From Chlamydiales bacterium (GTDB taxonomy: Bacteria > Chlamydiota > Chlamydiia > Chlamydiales > JACKPQ01): 64,000 nucleotides of DNA. Location of the stretch: positions 558,001-622,000 of the forward strand of contig JACKPQ010000001.1 of NCBI GenBank assembly GCA_024233435.1. Reading direction: 5' to 3'. A model generated the notes under the pieces. The model worked only from the letters and a program-made list of their open reading frames with translations. It did no database searches and was not told where the DNA came from. A program made the translations under genes and the position numbers. Shown piece after piece: positions 1-7,453 of this stretch (position 1 is the first letter of the stretch; each line of letters opens with the position of its first letter).

Positions 1-1557
1 ACTTGCTTGCTCGAAGGTCACTTTATCGCCACCCTTGCGCCTATCTGCATAAAGATCAATAATTTGGTTAGCCAGCACCTTGCCCAGCTGCACGCCCTCT
101 TGATCAAAAGAATTGATGTTCCAGATAAAGCCTTCAAAGGCTGTGACATGCTCATAGTATGCCAAAATTAAGCCCAAAGTATACGGGTCACACCGTTTGG
201 CAATCAGCATGCGCGTCTGGCGATTCCCTTTAAAGACCTTGTTGGGATTATCACTTTCCTTGCCTGTGGCAAGACCTATCGACTGTGCAATAAGATTGGA
301 CAAGAGCTTTTCTTGGGATGTTGTCCCTCCCACTTCTAAATCTTGGCTAAACTGGGATTCAGCAAATCCGATGAACTCGATGGGGATAACCGTTGTGCCT
401 TGATGAATGAGCTGATAAAAGGAATGCTGCCCGTTCGTTCCCGGCTCTCCCCAAATAATAGGTCCCGTATCAAAGTTGACAAATTGCCCTAGTCGATCGA
501 TTTGCTTGCCGTTAGACTCCATGGACAGCTGCTGCAAGTGAGCCGATAACCTTGTTAGAGCTTGAGAATAGGGAATGATAGCTTTTGTATGAGCGCCAAG
601 AAAATTGCGATTCCAAATGCTGAGCAAAGCTCCAATAAGCGGCAAATTATTTTCAAGGTCTTCATTTAAAGCCGCTGTATCCATAGCGCTAGCGCCGCGC
701 AAGAAATTCAAAAACTTATCCATGCCAAGGGCAAACGCCAAAGAAACGCCTCCTACCATTGATGTCACTGAATAGCGACCTCCAACATAATCCCACATGT
801 AAAATGAAGAGCGGTATTTAGTAGGATCATCCATAGGACTCCCCTGCCCGGTCACTGCTACCATATGTTCTTGCGGATTTAGCCCCTTTTCTAGCAGCTT
901 GCGTCGGATGAACTCTTCGTTTGTCCTTGTTTCCAAAGTTGTTCCCGACTTTGAAACAATGACAACCAAAGTCTTGCTTAAATCAACTTTGTGCAATATG
1001 CCCGTTGCATCGTCAGGATCAACATTGGACAAGAAATGGACGTTGCGCCCTTCTTTTTTAAAAGCTTCTAAGGCTAGATAGATCGCTTTCGGTCCTAACT
1101 CAGACCCTCCGATACCAACCTGAATAACATCGGTGAAAACACCTTGGCCATCGACTTCAGTTAAAAATCGTTTGAGTTTTTCAAGCTCTGCAAAAGCAGC
1201 CTCTGTAGCCTCAACTGCTTTTTTACCCATTTGCTTGTTATCAAAAAAATCTCGCATCGCCGTATGTAGAACAGAGCGATTTTCGCTTTCACACCCTTCG
1301 ATGCAGTTAATGACCTCGCCCGATTGCATAGCATGCATATGCTCTATCACACTGCGCTCTTTGGCCAGCTCAATAAGAGCTGTCATCACCTGATCATCAA
1401 CTTTTTCCGTTGCGTAAAGCAGCCTCAGTCCCAATGCAGATACACACATTTTTTCAATGCGCTCTGAAGTTAATAATTTTTTGTCAGTTAAGTTAACAGG
1501 ATTTTTTGCTAGCTCAGCAAGTTGCTTAGAAGTAGTTAGATCATTAAAAGAAGTCAT
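1..1557 (-). CDS. pgi: Glucose-6-phosphate isomerase, 3' end cut by window edge
   Basis: Interconverts glucose-6-phosphate and fructose-6-phosphate in the cytosol. The frame is open from an ATG at 1557 to base 1 with no stop, giving 519 codons, so only a short C-terminal piece should be missing from a protein of about 530-550 residues. Family motifs read in order: VGIGGSELGP (phosphate-binding loop), HFLSNVDPDDA, VSKSGTTLETRTNEEF, the signature GGRYSVTS, then IIWGEPGTNGQHSF and near the end EGFIWNINSFDQEGVQLGK. These cover both PGI signature blocks and the catalytic Glu/His/Lys regions. A start at 1557 gives MTSFNDLTTSK, a natural N-terminus, with an AGAGGATAT stretch just upstream. The gene runs away from tRNA-Pro, with a short divergent intergenic region between them. 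Nothing suggests it is broken. Confidence 0.95.
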   Translation of the reverse strand, partial: MTSFNDLTTSKQLAELAKNPVNLTDKKLLTSERIEKMCVSALGLRLLYATEKVDDQVMTALIELAKERSVIEHMHAMQSGEVINCIEGCESENRSVLHTAMRDFFDNKQMGKKAVEATEAAFAELEKLKRFLTEVDGQGVFTDVIQVGIGGSELGPKAIYLALEAFKKEGRNVHFLSNVDPDDATGILHKVDLSKTLVVIVSKSGTTLETRTNEEFIRRKLLEKGLNPQEHMVAVTGQGSPMDDPTKYRSSFYMWDYVGGRYSVTSMVGGVSLAFALGMDKFLNFLRGASAMDTAALNEDLENNLPLIGALLSIWNRNFLGAHTKAIIPYSQALTRLSAHLQQLSMESNGKQIDRLGQFVNFDTGPIIWGEPGTNGQHSFYQLIHQGTTVIPIEFIGFAESQFSQDLEVGGTTSQEKLLSNLIAQSIGLATGKESDNPNKVFKGNRQTRMLIAKRCDPYTLGLILAYYEHVTAFEGFIWNINSFDQEGVQLGKVLANQIIDLYADRRKGGDKVTFEQAS

Positions 1558-1682
1558 ATCCTCTTTATGTCAAATGGACAATATTAATGTAAAGCGTGGA
1601 ATTTCTTGAAATAGGCTCTCTGAAAACATGCCAAGGCAAAATCAGACTTGGTATTAAAAGAGGCATCTGCTAGTATGAACTA

Positions 1683-2390
1683 TCACTCGGGGTATAGCGC
1701 AGCTTGGCTAGCGCGTCTGGTTTGGGACCAGAAGGTCGGGGGTTCAAATCCCTCTACCCCGAAACTTTTTTCTTGAGGCAACCCAAGCGCCTTCCCCATC
1801 GTCCATATCGACCCGCCAGCTGCAGCAAAACCTAAAAGCTTGCGTTTGCCAAGTGAACTTAGCGACTCTGGCAATACAATCACCTCATCAAGGCCATCCC
1901 AGCTTTCGGTAAATGTCGCTTCATACACAACACGGAAAGGATGCTTAACTTGGATAAAAAGATCATCAAATGTCTTAAGCATTTCCTGACTGCAAAGCTC
2001 TTCAATTGGAAATAAGATTCCAAGTGGAGCATCAGGCTGGGCAAGCTTTGGCGTAACACGGACCCAAGGGTATCTCTCGGGAGATGTGAGCATTGCCGCC
2101 TCTGCTAATGAAAGCCCTTCTGTTTCAAACTGAACGCTTGCAGGCAACTCATCTGGAAGCTCTGCTACAAGTTGATCAATCAGGCGAGATAGATCTTCTT
2201 TTGGAGTTCCCTTATAAAGGATAACTTCTTTCGACGGGTATTTTGGATAAACGGTTTTTAAAAAATGCTCCATCGCCCTCAAATACGTTGCATGCGCATG
2301 GGGCATATAGGTGCCAATATCAAAAAACCAGGTAATGGGCGCATCGTAATCAAGCTCACTTTCTAATGAGGCATCTAGTCGAACTTGCAT
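1683..2390 (-). CDS. Hypothetical protein coupled to trmB; 3' end antisense to tRNA-Pro
   Basis: I do not recognise the family. The start at 2390 (MQVRLDASLESELDY) is preferred over one 42 nt further upstream because it gives only a short overlap with the 3' end of trmB (stop at 2375), typical of translational coupling. The product is about 235 residues, acidic and soluble, with no signal peptide or membrane segment. The last 25 or so residues (VEGFEPPTFWSQTRRASQ...) are simply the antisense of the tRNA-Pro gene; this peptide pattern is a well-known artefact when frames run into tRNAs. No earlier in-frame stop exists, so either the gene truly ends inside the tRNA complement at 1683 or its own stop has been lost. 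The biologically meaningful part ends near LGLPQEKSFG. Confidence 0.6.
   Translation of the reverse strand: MQVRLDASLESELDYDAPITWFFDIGTYMPHAHATYLRAMEHFLKTVYPKYPSKEVILYKGTPKEDLSRLIDQLVAELPDELPASVQFETEGLSLAEAAMLTSPERYPWVRVTPKLAQPDAPLGILFPIEELCSQEMLKTFDDLFIQVKHPFRVVYEATFTESWDGLDEVIVLPESLSSLGKRKLLGFAAAGGSIWTMGKALGLPQEKSFGVEGFEPPTFWSQTRRASQAALYPE
1688..1762 (+). tRNA. tRNA-Pro (anticodon UGG)
   Basis: Cloverleaf of 75 nt. Acceptor arms CGGGGTA (1688-1694) and TACCCCG (1755-1761) pair perfectly, followed by discriminator A. The anticodon stem TCTGG/CCAGA encloses the loop TTTGGGA, giving anticodon TGG. The T arm has the canonical GGTTCAAATCC. CCA is not encoded in the DNA. The gene is transcribed opposite to the coding sequence whose 3' end overlaps it. 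Confidence 0.96.
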
Positions 2391-3016
2391 TGAAACTCCA
2401 TGACTTGAATGCTCCGCCCCTTGGAGCGCCAAAGTTGATCAAAAAACGAAGTTCCATAGCTTGTATCAAGGAGATCTGCTCTAAGGAGTTGCCAAGGCGC
2501 TTTCATCTCACTTTGCATTTGGTTGCCATAGGGCTGATCGTCCGTCACGAAGGTTGCTATCGCCCCTTCTTTAGCAACGCGAGCCATCTCATTTGCAAAG
2601 GGAGTCTGTATGAGCCGGTGCTTTGCATGCCGCTCTTTTGGCCAGGGATCGGGATAATTCACGTAAATTTTTTCGACAGAGCTATCTTGCAAATAGTGCT
2701 TTGTAAATGTCTGGGCTTCTCCACAAACAATCAGTAGGTTTTTAAGATTGTTGTTTTGAGCTTTGGACCAAATTTTAGCAACGCGCTGAAACTTCTTCTC
2801 TACGGCAATCCAGGTATAGTTCGGCTCATCTAGACACTTTTGGATAATCCACTCCCCGTTTCCGCTGCAGTACTCAACAGCAATCGGCCCTTTTAATAGA
2901 GGCATCTCAAATGCTTCATGGCCTTTGTAGTAAGCAGGCACAAATAGCACATTGTCTTGCATGTAAGGATGGCGCTGATCCCATCTAAATGGTGACTTAA
3001 AATCTTTCGGCTTCAT
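2375..3016 (-). CDS. trmB: tRNA (guanine-N7-)-methyltransferase
   Basis: Methylates G46 of the tRNA variable loop using S-adenosylmethionine. The AdoMet-binding segment VEYCSGNGEWI replaces the usual E-I-G-x-G-x-G loop in a form I associate with divergent TrmB proteins. The family-defining NYPDPWPKERHAKHRLI motif is intact, followed by a late VTDDQPYGNQM block. Length (213 residues) matches TrmB. The ATG at 3016 is preferred; a TTG two codons upstream (3022) is also possible. No clear Shine-Dalgarno precedes either. It lies between two tRNA genes, which suits its job, and its 3' end overlaps the start of the following hypothetical gene. Confidence 0.9.
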   Translation of the reverse strand: MKPKDFKSPFRWDQRHPYMQDNVLFVPAYYKGHEAFEMPLLKGPIAVEYCSGNGEWIIQKCLDEPNYTWIAVEKKFQRVAKIWSKAQNNNLKNLLIVCGEAQTFTKHYLQDSSVEKIYVNYPDPWPKERHAKHRLIQTPFANEMARVAKEGAIATFVTDDQPYGNQMQSEMKAPWQLLRADLLDTSYGTSFFDQLWRSKGRSIQVMEFQCKFD

Positions 3017-3075
3017 AGACAATTCATTATACAGATTGACGAAAAGGATGTCTATCAGCTATCATGATCTTTCTT

Positions 3076-3157
<82 letters not shown>

Positions 3158-3221
3158 ATTTATCTTTACAAAAATCATCATTTTATTTAATATTTATTAC
3201 ATTAATTGCATAGGTTTTTGT

Positions 3222-4970
3222 ATGAGTATATATTATAATGATATTTTTAATGATTTAGAGCATGGACGTATTTCTTCAGCTCTCAATGAAATCAATGAGT
3301 TAGACAGCAATGCGTTAAATGATTGTTTTAAAAAATTTGGCGAGTTAGCTGCTCAAAGACCCAATGGGATAGACCTATTTGCCCGCTTTTCTGAACAGTT
3401 GCCTCAAGAAAAAATTGATCAAGCGCTTCAAGGATTGTATAACAAAAATTTTGAAAACGTAAAAGATACTTGTATTAAATCGGTTTTGTACCACCAGGAA
3501 CTAAGCGCAAAAACCCAAGCAGAACAGCCTTCTTGGATCTGGGCTCAAGTTATTCGCATATATTCTGCTGCTTTAATCTTTTTCGAAACGATTATCCAGA
3601 CTTACGGGATAGCTGATGCCTTTAGCTATAATGACTACTCTTGGACAAATGGAGAGGCATTGCTCAGGCCATGGCACAACGTTTCAACATTTGTATTGGT
3701 CTGGAGCACAATCTTTGAAAAGGAACGAGCACAAAAAATAGCTCTTGTCGCCACTTGTTCCATAGCTTTTATCAGCCTGATTTACCCTTTTGTCAAACCC
3801 TACCCAGCTCGATTCAAACATGCAAGTAATTGGACTAAAGCATTTTTAAAAAACGAATTGGATATCCCCGTAGGAAGGGATACTGATGTTCAGCACATTG
3901 CTAATGCACTACGTACTAAGAAAAAAGCTCTGCTCATTGGTAAGACAGGTGTAGGCAAAACAGAGACAATTAAAGCATTTGTTGGCGCGCTTCAAAACGA
4001 TGAGCAATACCAAGACTTAAACAATTTGCAAGTCGTATATGCGAATGCTCCAGATCTAGCGGCAAACGCATGGAGCGAGCGCTTAATTGATCTTGTAAGC
4101 TCAATCGGCAGACATAACAAAAAGACAATATTAGTTTTAGATGAAATCCACACACTCTGCCACAAAGACTATAAAATTATTGGGGAGCGCTTAAAAATCC
4201 TACTCGATGACGAAAAATATGGAATCAACTATGCAATTGGCATTACGACGGACAAGGAATATCTGCGCGATATTTATCATGCAAACCCAGCTTTTGCAAG
4301 GCGCTTCAAAACAATCCCGGTTAGCCCAATGTCCAGTGAAGCAACAGAAGCAATTTTGTCAAAAAGATTGAAGCAAAAAGCCCCTTATCTGATCGTGGAA
4401 CCTGGTGTTTTAAAGCATATCGTTGCACAATGCAGCACAAACGAATCACAGCCCTTTTCTTCTATAAACATCCTTGATGACTGCATCTTGCAATCAGAAA
4501 ATCCTTTCCCTGAAGAAGGTCATGCAAAACTAGAAAAAATTAAAATACAGAGAACAAAAGAGCTCGAAGAAATTTGTGCAAGCTCCATTACAACGGTCCC
4601 AAGCCTTACTGATTTTTCTCAGCAGATTTTAAGTGCAGAAATAGACATTGAGGCCGCTGAAAAAAAGATTAAAGACTTCGAAGAAGTTCGGAATAAATAT
4701 GAACGAGCAAAAGCTGTAATGAATACAAGCGTGAAGAAATGCATGTTGATGCGCTATCTTGTTTTAGAGCTTGAAAAATCATACGAGCGGCATGGCAAAG
4801 AACTCAACATCCCTACTCACCTATCGAAACAACTTGTTGACACTGTTGTTGCAAAACAAAGAGCAATGAAGGCCCAAGCTGAAATGCTTATGCGGGGTGG
4901 AACAGAAGAGGCAAAGGCTAGGCAAAGTGCTACAAGTGCAGAAAGCAGAGATTTTGATGATTTAACGTAG
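3222..4970 (+). CDS. Membrane-anchored ClpB-D1-like AAA+ ATPase, paralogue 1
   Basis: 582 residues from the ATG at 3222; the frame extends upstream to 3036 but that part crosses tRNA-Leu. An N-terminal soluble region (1-100) precedes two hydrophobic segments (about 106-128 and 172-190) with a polar loop of about 45 residues between them. A AAA+ module follows that resembles the first ATPase domain of ClpA/ClpB: Walker A GKTGVGKT (240-247), Walker B ILVLDEIH, sensor-1-like IGITT, and ARRF in the arginine-finger position. The C-terminal 150 residues are helical and charged, probably coiled coil. There is no second ATPase domain, no protease domain and no ClpP-binding loop, so it is neither ClpB nor FtsH. 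It is clearly paralogous to the next gene throughout. Role unknown; by family, ATP-driven protein remodelling at a membrane. Confidence 0.85.
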   Translation: MSIYYNDIFNDLEHGRISSALNEINELDSNALNDCFKKFGELAAQRPNGIDLFARFSEQLPQEKIDQALQGLYNKNFENVKDTCIKSVLYHQELSAKTQAEQPSWIWAQVIRIYSAALIFFETIIQTYGIADAFSYNDYSWTNGEALLRPWHNVSTFVLVWSTIFEKERAQKIALVATCSIAFISLIYPFVKPYPARFKHASNWTKAFLKNELDIPVGRDTDVQHIANALRTKKKALLIGKTGVGKTETIKAFVGALQNDEQYQDLNNLQVVYANAPDLAANAWSERLIDLVSSIGRHNKKTILVLDEIHTLCHKDYKIIGERLKILLDDEKYGINYAIGITTDKEYLRDIYHANPAFARRFKTIPVSPMSSEATEAILSKRLKQKAPYLIVEPGVLKHIVAQCSTNESQPFSSINILDDCILQSENPFPEEGHAKLEKIKIQRTKELEEICASSITTVPSLTDFSQQILSAEIDIEAAEKKIKDFEEVRNKYERAKAVMNTSVKKCMLMRYLVLELEKSYERHGKELNIPTHLSKQLVDTVVAKQRAMKAQAEMLMRGGTEEAKARQSATSAESRDFDDLT

Positions 4971-5078
4971 CAAAATTGTACCGATGTGGATTCAAATGCC
5001 ACGGGGGGCTATGTTCTGTTTCCCTTTACAACAAAATGCCCTTCCAAGTAGCATACCAGCTAACCCTGGAGTTTTGTT

Positions 5079-6791
5079 ATGGGAGTATCACCAGTTGAAA
5101 TTTATAATTACTTGGAAAGTTGGCGTGTCCATCCATTTTTAAACAAATTACACCCCAGTGCTCTAAACAATTGCTTTAAAGAACTTGGTGAAATGGCTGC
5201 TCAAAGGGCAGATGGGGTTCAAATTTTTGCGCGCTTTTGCGAAATATTGCCCCAAGAGAAAATTGAAGAAGCGCTTAAAGAGGAGCATGGAGATAACTTC
5301 GATTCTGCAAAGAAAATCATGCAGGAGCTAGTCGATCACAATGCTATATCTGTTAAGGCAGAGCTTGCCAATCAACCATCATGGTTTTGGTCAATAACAG
5401 TTAAAACATGGGTTGCAGGTCTCATTTTTTTTGAAACCGTCCTCGCTTGTTTTGGAATCGCAAAGGCTTTTGGCTATTCTGATTATAGCTGGGATACTGA
5501 AAACAATCTAATGAAGCCATGGAGTAACATTGCAACCTTTGCTAAAATTTTAACCCCCCTATTCAAGAAAGAGAACGCTCAAAAGGCAGCAGCAATTTTA
5601 GCAATTTCAATCACCATTTTCAGCCTTGCCTATCCTTATATAAAGCCTTACCCGCCCCGTTTTCGATATGCTGCAAACTGGACACAGTTAATCAAGCGAG
5701 GAGAGTTGAAAACTCCAATAGGACGCGCAGCTCAAGTAGATGAAATTGTCCAGGCATTAAGAACGAATGAAAAAGTGATGATTATTGGTGAGACAGGTGT
5801 TGGGAAAACAGAAACTGTTAAAGCCTTTGTCAAAGCTATTTGCACAGAAGAAAAATACAGAGACTTCAAGGATAAAAAGGTAATTTACGTTAATACAGCA
5901 GAAATCCTTTCGAATAAGTGGACTGAGCGCATTATTGGGCTTATCGATGAGATAGGCCGGCATAACGATGGCACCATTATTGTATTTGATGAGATCCACA
6001 CAATGTGTCAAAAGAGAAACCAGCTTGTAGCGCAAAGACTAAAAGTGTTACTTGACGATAAAACCAACGGCATCCCATATGCTATTGGCATAACGACAGA
6101 AGAAGAATATTATAGTGAAATTGCTAAAAATAACCCAGCCTTTGCACGGCGCTTCAAACTCTTGACATTTGATTCAACTACACCTGAGGCGACCGAGGAG
6201 ATTCTAGCAACCCATTTGCTAAAAAAAGCTCCACACATGATTGTAGACCCCGAAGTTCTAAAACATTTGATAAATAAATCAAAAGACATAGGGGTCCTGC
6301 CTTACTCTGCTATTAATGTTCTCGAAGATTGTATTAGTAAAACAACGGCCTTGTCAGCTCGTAAAGAAAGCTCGAAACTTGAAAATCTGCAGCTACAAGC
6401 ATCGACAAAGTGCAAAGAGCTCCTCCTCGGTTCTGCCTCAGAGCCCCTTTCGCGCACTGACTTATCAAAAAACATTCAAAAAGCTAAAAGTAATCTGATA
6501 GAGGCTGAAGACAAACTCAAGCAATTCTCACAGACTCGAGCTCAATATGTTCAGGCAAAAGCCGAAATGGTCAAGAGTATAAAAAAATGCATGCTGATGA
6601 GCTATATTCTTTTACCTCTTGAAAAGCGTTATGAAGAAAAAGGGGAACAACTCAAGATCCCAACTCACTTATCCAAGGAGCTCGTTGACGCCGTTGTCGA
6701 AGAACAGTTGGAGATGCAAGCAAAGGCTAAAAAAGCTATGATTGCTGGACAGAAAACTGCAGCTGAACGAAAAATCACCGTTGATGCATAA
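5079..6791 (+). CDS. Membrane-anchored ClpB-D1-like AAA+ ATPase, paralogue 2
   Basis: 570 residues starting at 5079, with CTGGAG as a ribosome-binding site. Same architecture as the preceding gene: N-terminal region containing the shared patterns ALNNCFKELGEMAAQR and FARFCEILPQEKI; hydrophobic segments at about 104-126 and 168-188; then a AAA+ module with GETGVGKT (237-244), IVFDEIHTM (Walker B, about 300-309), AIGITT, and AFARRF with the presumed arginine finger near 356-359. The C-terminal third is charged and helix-forming. The pair arose by tandem duplication; similarity covers the entire length, including the anchor, so both copies are probably functional rather than one being a relic. 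The 108-nt gap between them holds no gene. Substrate and orientation in the membrane cannot be read from the sequence. Confidence 0.85.
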   Translation: MGVSPVEIYNYLESWRVHPFLNKLHPSALNNCFKELGEMAAQRADGVQIFARFCEILPQEKIEEALKEEHGDNFDSAKKIMQELVDHNAISVKAELANQPSWFWSITVKTWVAGLIFFETVLACFGIAKAFGYSDYSWDTENNLMKPWSNIATFAKILTPLFKKENAQKAAAILAISITIFSLAYPYIKPYPPRFRYAANWTQLIKRGELKTPIGRAAQVDEIVQALRTNEKVMIIGETGVGKTETVKAFVKAICTEEKYRDFKDKKVIYVNTAEILSNKWTERIIGLIDEIGRHNDGTIIVFDEIHTMCQKRNQLVAQRLKVLLDDKTNGIPYAIGITTEEEYYSEIAKNNPAFARRFKLLTFDSTTPEATEEILATHLLKKAPHMIVDPEVLKHLINKSKDIGVLPYSAINVLEDCISKTTALSARKESSKLENLQLQASTKCKELLLGSASEPLSRTDLSKNIQKAKSNLIEAEDKLKQFSQTRAQYVQAKAEMVKSIKKCMLMSYILLPLEKRYEEKGEQLKIPTHLSKELVDAVVEEQLEMQAKAKKAMIAGQKTAAERKITVDA

Positions 6792-6797
6792 AGGATA

Positions 6798-6826
6798 TTG
6801 ATTCAAAACTTGAGTTAACATATAGT
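6798..6826 (+). promoter_or_regulatory. Putative sigma-70-type promoter
   Basis: TTGATT (6798-6803), 17-nt spacer, TATAGT (6821-6826). Lies just after the second AAA+ gene and 38 nt before the ATG of the small exported protein, so it would separate the AAA pair from the exported-protein/FtsH-like pair. Predicted start of transcription is near 6833. Confidence 0.45.
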
Positions 6827-6827
6827 C

Positions 6828-6861
6828 GACTCTCCAATGTTAAGACAAACCAAGGAGAGTC
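6828..6861 (+). repeat. Inverted repeat that includes the Shine-Dalgarno sequence
   Basis: Perfect 8-bp arms GACTCTCC (6828-6835) and GGAGAGTC (6854-6861) separated by 18 nt. The right arm contains the ribosome-binding site AGGAGAG of the gene starting at 6864. If transcription begins early enough to include the left arm, the hairpin would hide the ribosome-binding site; otherwise it may be a DNA operator. The predicted start near 6833 would cut into the left arm, so an RNA role is uncertain. Confidence 0.4.
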
Positions 6862-6863
6862 TT

Positions 6864-7439
6864 ATGTCTTTTAAATCCCTAGCTGTTGCAGCTCTATTCA
6901 TTGCATCAAGCCACTTGAGCGCAAATGAAGCCCATGAAAGCACTCCGGCTTACCGCCCAGCCATTTACGATATCAATCTATCAGAATCTCAGGTTTGCAA
7001 GGAAATTTCTATGGCAAACTATGTCATGTGGGGCGATGTGGAGATTGTTGTTCTCAATGACGAGTCTGTCTGGTGTGTTCAGCCTCTGCAAGTGCGCGTT
7101 GCAAGCATGTGGGAGCGCCTAAGAGGGCAAGATTTTACCCAGCCTGAAGTTAAATTTTTTGGAAGACCCTCAGAGTGGCAAGAAAACTCTGATATCAATG
7201 TCTACCGTTGCAGTTGGAGCAAAAGCGGTTTAGACAAAATCTATGAGTTTGACACATCGAAGTTGACTTATTGCACCCATATCGTAGAAAATGCTGCCAC
7301 TGGAGAGTGCACGTTTGCGCGTCCTTTGAAAAACACACAGCTTGTGCAATTGATGGATGCTAACATCCAAAAGATCCGCAACGAAAGTTACCGTGACGGT
7401 GTTGAAGCAGGTCTCAAAAGAGCACAAGAACTTAAGTAA
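6864..7439 (+). CDS. Small exported protein with D-x-S-V-W domain
   Basis: 191 residues from the ATG at 6864, which has an excellent ribosome-binding site (AAGGAGAG); an in-frame ATG at 6837 lies upstream of this site and is unlikely. Residues 1-20 form a Sec signal peptide ending SSHLSA, so the mature protein is exported. It contains VVLNDESVWCVQP, a motif recurring as LLDDNSVWQIYP in the next gene, AFEDHSIWHVHP at 19050 and ELEDRSIWTFTS at 19660. Four cysteines in the mature part suggest disulfides. The function is unknown. It sits 14 nt before the FtsH-like gene, almost certainly in one transcript, and shares that gene's N-terminal domain, suggesting the two proteins interact or bind a common ligand. 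Confidence 0.8.
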   Translation: MSFKSLAVAALFIASSHLSANEAHESTPAYRPAIYDINLSESQVCKEISMANYVMWGDVEIVVLNDESVWCVQPLQVRVASMWERLRGQDFTQPEVKFFGRPSEWQENSDINVYRCSWSKSGLDKIYEFDTSKLTYCTHIVENAATGECTFARPLKNTQLVQLMDANIQKIRNESYRDGVEAGLKRAQELK

Positions 7440-7453
7440 ATAGGAAGAAGAGC

